Shown piece after piece: positions 47,296 through 64,000 of a DNA stretch of 64,000 bases (position 1 is the first letter of the stretch; each line of letters starts with the position of its first letter). The stretch spans positions 39,148,706-39,212,705 of the forward strand of contig NC_079223.1 of NCBI RefSeq assembly GCF_029633865.1, written 5' to 3'. The translations under genes were made by a program, and so were the position numbers. Below the pieces are notes generated by a model. The model made no database searches. It saw nothing but the letters and a program-made list of their open reading frames with translations, and was not told where the DNA came from. The stretch comes from Lampris incognitus (taxonomy: Eukaryota; Chordata; Actinopteri; Lampriformes; Lampridae).

Positions 47296-47884
47296 TTCTA
47301 CTTTCGGCTGCTCCCGTTAGGGATCGCCAGAGCGCATCATTCGTTTCAGTCCAACAGCAGCATAGTTTCCACCGGCGCCCTGCTGACCAACAGTACCGGT
47401 GGCGGTCTATGGTAACCCGAGCCTCGACCGATCCGGTATGGAAATCTGACTTATGATCTGCACATTATACAGTGCTAATAGTGAATAATAGTTAATTGGG
47501 AACAGCCCTTACCGTAAAACGTAAGCGACAACAGTGGCTTGGGATCAGCCGCCTTTACTGTTCGTCCAGAAAGAAGCCCATGACCGGCTTGTGCTGTGCT
47601 GTCCCACCGGGCGTTGGCGGGTTTGTGTTGACAGCAATCCCGGCAGGTGTAGCATCAGCGTCGGCTGTAGAAGACGCCTCTTGCTCTGGCTGCTCTTCGA
47701 TTGGCTTAATTTTTTTTTTTTTTAGTAAATCCAAAATTTGCGACAAAGCTCCCTTGTTTACTTTTTGACATATCTATCTGTATGCTGACTACAAAAGATA
47801 AATGAGTAATGGGAGAGTTGCCTTTTTTCTGATTGCTCTGCCACGCTTCGATGGTGATGGCAAGAATCGCATGCATGCCGGTAT

Positions 47885-47965
47885 CTTTATTAATCAACCA
47901 ATCAAGTTGCATTTTATATAGCGCTTTTCTAGCAGTACAGCCCAACATCACAAATTACAAATAAG
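47885..47965 (-). repeat. LINE 3'-end fragment
   Basis: CATTTTATATAGCGCTTTTC followed by CAACATCACAAATTACAAAT resembles the reverse-complemented L2 3' terminus seen at 12850-12890. It lies within the 1.9 kb insertion. Confidence 0.5.
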
Positions 47966-48545
47966 TGATCCTCGTGTTTGAAACATGCATCAATAGCCTA
48001 ACTTTACGCACGATCCATGATGACGAAGACACGGGAGAATAGAAATGCATAGCATATTGTCAATATTTTAGAGACCCCTCCCCCCCCATATTTCACAAAT
48101 CATGTTTTCAGGGAAGCTCGTGGCTCCCCCGTAGTTCGCACCCTGGGTTCGAATCCCCGTGTTACCTCCTGCTTGGTCGGGCGTCCCTACAGACCGCGGG
48201 TGGGAAGTCGGATGTGGGTATGTGTCCGGGTCGCTGCACTAGCGCCTCCTCTGGTCGGTTGGGGCACATGTTCAGGGGGGAGTGGGAGCTGGGGGGAATA
48301 GCGTGATCCTCCCACGCGCTGCGTCCCCCTGGCGAAACTCCCCACTGTCAGGTGAAAAGAAGCGGCTGGCGACTCCACATGTATGGGAGGAGGCATGTGG
48401 TAGTCTGCAGCCCGCCCCGGATCGGCAGAGGGGGTGGAGCAGCGACCGGGACAGTTCGGAAGAGTGGGGTAGTTGGCCAAGTACAATTAGGGAGGAAAAT
48501 AGGAGCCCCCCCCCCCAAAACAAAACAAAAAACTTCAACGGCCAC

Positions 48546-51500
48546 GCAAGATGCTGAGATTCTTTGCATATCAGCCAAACCCAGTTAAAATACAATAACA
48601 AGTGGGTTGAAGCTTAAAAGTTTACATTAGAGCTGACTGTATTCTATGTTGTAGGTGGATCCTGTATTTCATTTTTCATATTAATGTGCTGGAATTATGA
48701 TGTTGTGGATTATGTCCTTTTTTATTTGTATTTAAAGTGGATATAATTATGTCCAATATATTCTTGATAGGCAAGAAGTTGCTCCACCTTTAATCTGTGT
48801 AAATTGATGTAAATTTGCTGCAGTCATTTCATATTTGAATATTGACAAGCCTGCTTGCTTTGAGACTTTCTAAGAAAAAAAAGGTTATTATAATCATTAT
48901 ACCAGTAGCTCCAACAATGCTTAACCCCCTCGACTTTTTGCATACTTTGTTATACAAATTCTCTGCAAGGCGCTTTTCCCAAGTTTTGAAGGAAACTTAA
49001 ATCAGCTTCTTGCTACCACTCAAGATAGCAAACCTTTTTTCAAAGATGACATTGTCCAAAACTCATTAGTATATTGAAAATACATGTAACAACTGTTGCC
49101 CTGAACAAATCAGCTCCACTGATGAAACAGGTTGAACATTTAATAGAAATTATATTGCTCTATTACTTCGTTGTTCATGCTTGTCGGCATTTAACAGAAT
49201 CAGGGTGCATCAAATAGACGCCACTCATACATGTAAAACCTGATGCACCTGCAAAAAGAATCCAGGGGACTTCAAGCTTTAGAGCAGATGTTTACAACAG
49301 TACAGACTGTGTATTGTATATAAATATACTGTATGAAACACTCATCGGCAGTCTAATAAATGTTAATTAGATCTGGTAGCATTGCTGTTTCAACTGAACA
49401 TTTCTTTAAAACAACTTTTTGCTTCGCGCTGTCAGGCAGCCATGTGAAGCACAACGTATTAACAAGTGTACTGAACAGGATGGAAGAGCTTGCATGTTTA
49501 GAATTGTTTCATTTATTGACTTTTCTGTTTAAATGGAAAATGGATTTCCCCAATTACTCAACATAACGTCAGTTTGTCAATTCACGTCTTATCATCAAAA
49601 GCAACTTGCCATTACATTCAATATTTTAAGCAGTAGATATATTACATGTCATGCGGGCAATTTGTCCTAAAACACCATTTGCTTCCTGCTACCTTCTGAA
49701 AATGGCACACAAACTTAAAAAGGGGAAACTTTTCAGTGGAGAAGTTTAAATTTGTCATGGAGCCATCACAAATAAAAATGTGCAGTTACTGACAACTATT
49801 AAGGCTTCTTCATAAATTATATTACTAAAATTTGATGATGGCAATTATATCATCCTACCCACAATATGTACATTACTCATTTTTAAGTTTCACAAAGGTA
49901 GGACTTCAGGGTTTATATTTACGCAATTAGCCAACGTGACCCTGTTATGTTGCATGTGGACTACCCTGCTGCCACAAAGAAGACACAAATCTACACTTGG
50001 TATCAAGTATGTTGGCTTATACAACACTAGTAGGAAAGTGAAGCTAGCAAGCCATTTAATAGGCTGTATGAGATGGCACATAAAATCAAAATGACAGGAC
50101 ATTTTTGAAAACCAGGTTATACGATTTACTTGTGGGTTTTTTTGTTTTTTGTTTTTCAAGTTGTTGGGACTTGTGGGGGGGGAATCTATGATAGAAAATT
50201 CAGAATCCACTATGGGGAAATTGACAGGTATAGTCAGCACTGAGGAGTCAAATCTCTTCATCAAACCTGTGTGCCACCAATAGGTGGCGCCAAACAAATG
50301 TCTTGCATTTCACAGGACGAATAAAACACAAAATTGTCTTTTTACACAAAGGGCTGACTGACTGAAAGCTCCAAAATTCTGTAATGTGGCAAAAACCTGA
50401 TGTAGTATTAGGGGCTGGTTTTCCAAAATGTGTGTTGCTAAAGCAGTTTGTGGTTTCCTCTCAAGAGACTCACAACCTCAAGATAAAAACAATTATAAAA
50501 AAAGTTCAAAAGCTCGAGAATAAACAATTTTTCAAATGGAGCATCAACAGTTTCAGAGGCAAAGTTATTTGAGGGTAGTAATAGGAGCAAACTTAAGAAT
50601 TCTCCTGGAAACCAGCCCCAGAAATAGCACAACATAGTCCAATACTTTTACAAGATTTTGGAGGGAGAATTAAGCTATTTACAATGGGTTCTTTTTACAA
50701 TGAATATGTGCTATAGTATTTACTTTCTCATTAGACACTTGAGGTTATAAATAAGCCTGGTCTAACCATTGGCTGCATCAAGTGGTAAACTAAAAAAAGA
50801 AAATTGTCAAAATCTTGCTAAGAACATGCTGATTACTCCAATACAAAACATGAAAGTTCAGTCAAATATATATTTTTTGCTTTTATAGTTGTGAAGTTGA
50901 AATTTTCTTTGTACACAAATTGTATTCAAGAGCTCCCCACCTCCCGCGTAACTCTCCTTTAAAGCCACAATTTGTGTTGATACAAATAACATGAGCTTCT
51001 TCTTAAGTGAAAGTTCAAGTACTGCTCCTGGGCCGGTATTCACAAAGCATTTTAAATCATACCTGAAAAACATTTAATCAGGACTCTGAATATCCTGCTA
51101 GGTGTCAGACAAACTTTTAGTATGTTGTGGCGCTCTGGTGGTGCAGTGCAGTGGGGAGTGTACCACAGCTGTGTTTGTGTGTTCAGGTTGATCGTATCCT
51201 CCCTCTCATATTTCCTGTCATTCATCAGTGTGCAATGTTTTGTGAAAAATACCCTTAAAATCATACAATGGCCACAAGAGCAACAAGTCAATAAAATAGC
51301 ATCAAAAAACAAGCAATTTCTCTATAGACTTTGTGTTATGTTGAATGCAACATTGTCAACAGTCCTATTGTTCAATGACTCAATGGTAATAGCATGGTGA
51401 AATTTTGAGGTTAATTAGACTTCATGATGTTGCGAGACTACAGTCCCAACAGCACTTAACCACAGAAACATAATGAAGTCTATATTCAAATAACCTTCTG

Positions 51501-51670
51501 TAATGGGGGAATTTCCTCCTGAATTGGCTGCTTGCAAGCAACTATTAGCCTAAAGGCTTTGTGAATATGGACCCTGAGCTTCATTTTACGCAGCACCTGG
51601 ACAAAGTGCTTTGTGGTCTCGAAGGGTCAACTTATGCCCAATTGTAATATGACTGGAGGTGAGGGCCACA
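48546..51670 (-). other. Downstream region and probable 3' UTR of tial1
   Basis: AT-rich, no coding exon. Read on the minus strand, candidate polyadenylation signals are ATTAAA at about 50053-50058 and AATAAA at about 49512-49517, so the tial1 3' UTR may be 1.6 to 2.2 kb long. It is one of few stretches of this size without a recognisable SINE, as expected if it is an exon. Confidence 0.4.
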
Positions 51671-61174
<9,504 letters not shown>

Positions 61175-61623
61175 GGTGAATACTGAAAGTTGTCACGTTA
61201 CTTAAAACGTTGTTTACTGATAACTAGTTTAGGCAACACTCATTCACTCTGGCGCGGTCTAGAACAATAACAAGCTAACTAGCTTAGCTGCTTAGCCGAA
61301 CCGTGGGGCATACGTCATGCCGGGACTCCAGGATGCGCGCACGCGCTCCGCGTGCGTGTGTCTTAATGAACTGAGGCGACAGTGATGCAGCTTTGTTATT
61401 TTTAAGCGCTAAAAAAACTCAAAAATTTTTTCTCAAACATGCCTCTGAGTGGCGTTACTATCCAATAAACCGAACTGAATGACAAATACATTCAATGACA
61501 ATACATGGTCGACTTGCTTTCTTAATCAAGCTATTTTGACAAAGACTCTTGTTTTGAAATGTCTCGATAGGGTACGCTCGTTTTAGTCATCGGCGTTCCA
61601 CACTGGCTTTCAACCAAGGGACG

Positions 61624-61633
61624 TTTCTAGAAT
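61624..61633. promoter_or_regulatory. Two-unit heat-shock element core (distal)
   Basis: TTTCTAGAAT contains the exact inverted pair TTC-TA-GAA. It lies about 0.6 kb from bag3 and 0.45 kb from tial1. Two units alone bind HSF1 weakly, so function is uncertain. Confidence 0.4.
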
Positions 61634-62124
61634 CAGAACTCAGTGTGTCTTCGAGCCGTGGGGGTTTTGCATGTGTGTGTGTGTGTGTGGGGGGGGGGTT
61701 ACGCTCAAATTGTTTTTTAACACATCCAAACGAGTATAAAATGCAACCTTGTACCGTTATTATTCAAAGTGCAAGACCTAATCCACAAATGTTGTCTGTA
61801 AAATGTTAACTGCATTTGGAACATTTGAATGCTTTTATACTCAGTGTCACAGAAAACGTCCACCTCGTTTGTAGTGTTTCTGTAAACGTATTCAAGATAT
61901 GTGTCACCTCATCAATCAATCAATCAAGGTGCATTTTTTAATACCGCATGTGTTCAGTGTCACCTGAGCGCATTATCAGATTTCGCAAAAAAAAAAAATT
62001 AAGGCTCGTTCGATTTTTGTTTGTTACATCTGATCATTATTATGAATGTACTCAAAATAGAAATATAAATTGTCTGGAACTGTTTGCCACCGTACCCACC
62101 ATCCGCCCCAGCATTAACGCGCTA

Positions 62125-62139
62125 TTTCGAGAAACTTCC
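62125..62139 (+). promoter_or_regulatory. bag3: Three-unit heat-shock element of bag3
   Basis: TTTCG-AGAAA-CTTCC fits the alternating nTTCn/nGAAn/nTTCn consensus without a mismatch. It lies 50 bases upstream of the TATA box. bag3 is an established HSF1 target in vertebrates, which supports the reading. Confidence 0.75.
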
Positions 62140-62188
62140 AGCCCCCTTTCACGTCATTTAGAGGAATCTTTAAAGGCTCCGTCGCCTG

Positions 62189-64000
<1,812 letters not shown>

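Larger units (their letters stand above)
46227..48145. mobile_element. DNA transposon-like insertion with 15-bp inverted ends
   Basis: The left end CAGTGTGCGAACTAC (46229-46243) and the reverse complement of the right end CAGGGTGCGAACTAC (48131-48145) match at 14 of 15 positions. The interior holds a TAC/TGC microsatellite (47148-47295), a short minus-strand frame (47555-47746, 63 codons, Lys/Glu- and Ala/Pro-rich) and a LINE 3' fragment (47885-47965). No transposase domain was recognised, so it is probably non-autonomous. The ends could suit a CACTA- or hAT-type element; the target duplication was not resolved. Confidence 0.65.
46161..48545 (+). mobile_element. SINE-A copy split by a 1.9 kb element
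   Basis: The SINE head (46176-46225) and the rest of the same SINE (48146-48530) lie 1.9 kb apart. AACTTCAACGGCCAC occurs exactly at 46161-46175 and 48531-48545, so both pieces belong to one insertion with a 15-base target-site duplication that was later interrupted. Confidence 0.85.

Noticed and set aside
47068-47456. Long plus-strand frames through the TAC/TGC repeat
   Set aside because: Poly-Thr and poly-Tyr are produced by the microsatellite; there are no flanking exon signals.

Overview
This is animal nuclear DNA from a ray-finned (teleost) fish. The evidence is spliced vertebrate genes with GT-AG introns, fish-type tRNA-derived SINEs, L2-like LINE remnants, a decayed Tc1-like transposon and many microsatellites. 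The protein sequences read as fish orthologues of known vertebrate genes, but I cannot name the species. All exon models come from reading frames, splice signals and remembered family sequences; nothing was aligned by software.

Layout. (1) 1-635: probable 3' end of an unidentified plus-strand gene. (2) 2914-28435, plus: myopalladin (mypn), 20 coding exons, about 1880 codons against roughly 1320 in human. The extra length lies in Pro/Ser/Thr-rich linkers and an array of ten-residue repeats. Its 9.2 kb first mapped intron holds an L2-like LINE, several SINEs and a Tc1-like relic. (3) 33922-34353, plus: atoh7, a single-exon proneural bHLH gene with a TATA box and two CACCTG E-boxes. (4) 37691-45940, plus: pkd2l1, 15 coding exons, 812 codons, with a complete polycystin channel core and an EF-hand. 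(5) 51671-61174, minus: tial1 (TIAR), 13 coding exons including a 30-nt cassette, with one GC-AG intron. (6) 62230-62385, plus: first exon of bag3 (WW domain); its intron 1 runs off the window.

Functional themes. mypn is a sarcomeric scaffold, atoh7 specifies retinal ganglion cells and pkd2l1 is a cation channel; they share a neighbourhood rather than a pathway. tial1 and bag3 stand head to head, with start codons about 1.06 kb apart and two heat-shock-element-like sites between them. Both act in the stress response: TIAR builds stress granules, and BAG3 with HSPB8/HSP70 clears misfolded protein and keeps granules healthy.

The most unusual items are the mypn decapeptide repeats, a palladin-like exon kept in mypn, a nearly perfect 102-bp palindrome between mypn and atoh7, a SINE split by a 1.9 kb element with inverted ends, chimeric SINE tails, the same-strand bias of one SINE family, and the compact tial1/bag3 stress promoter. 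I see no prokaryote-type system, CRISPR array or recognisable retrovirus.
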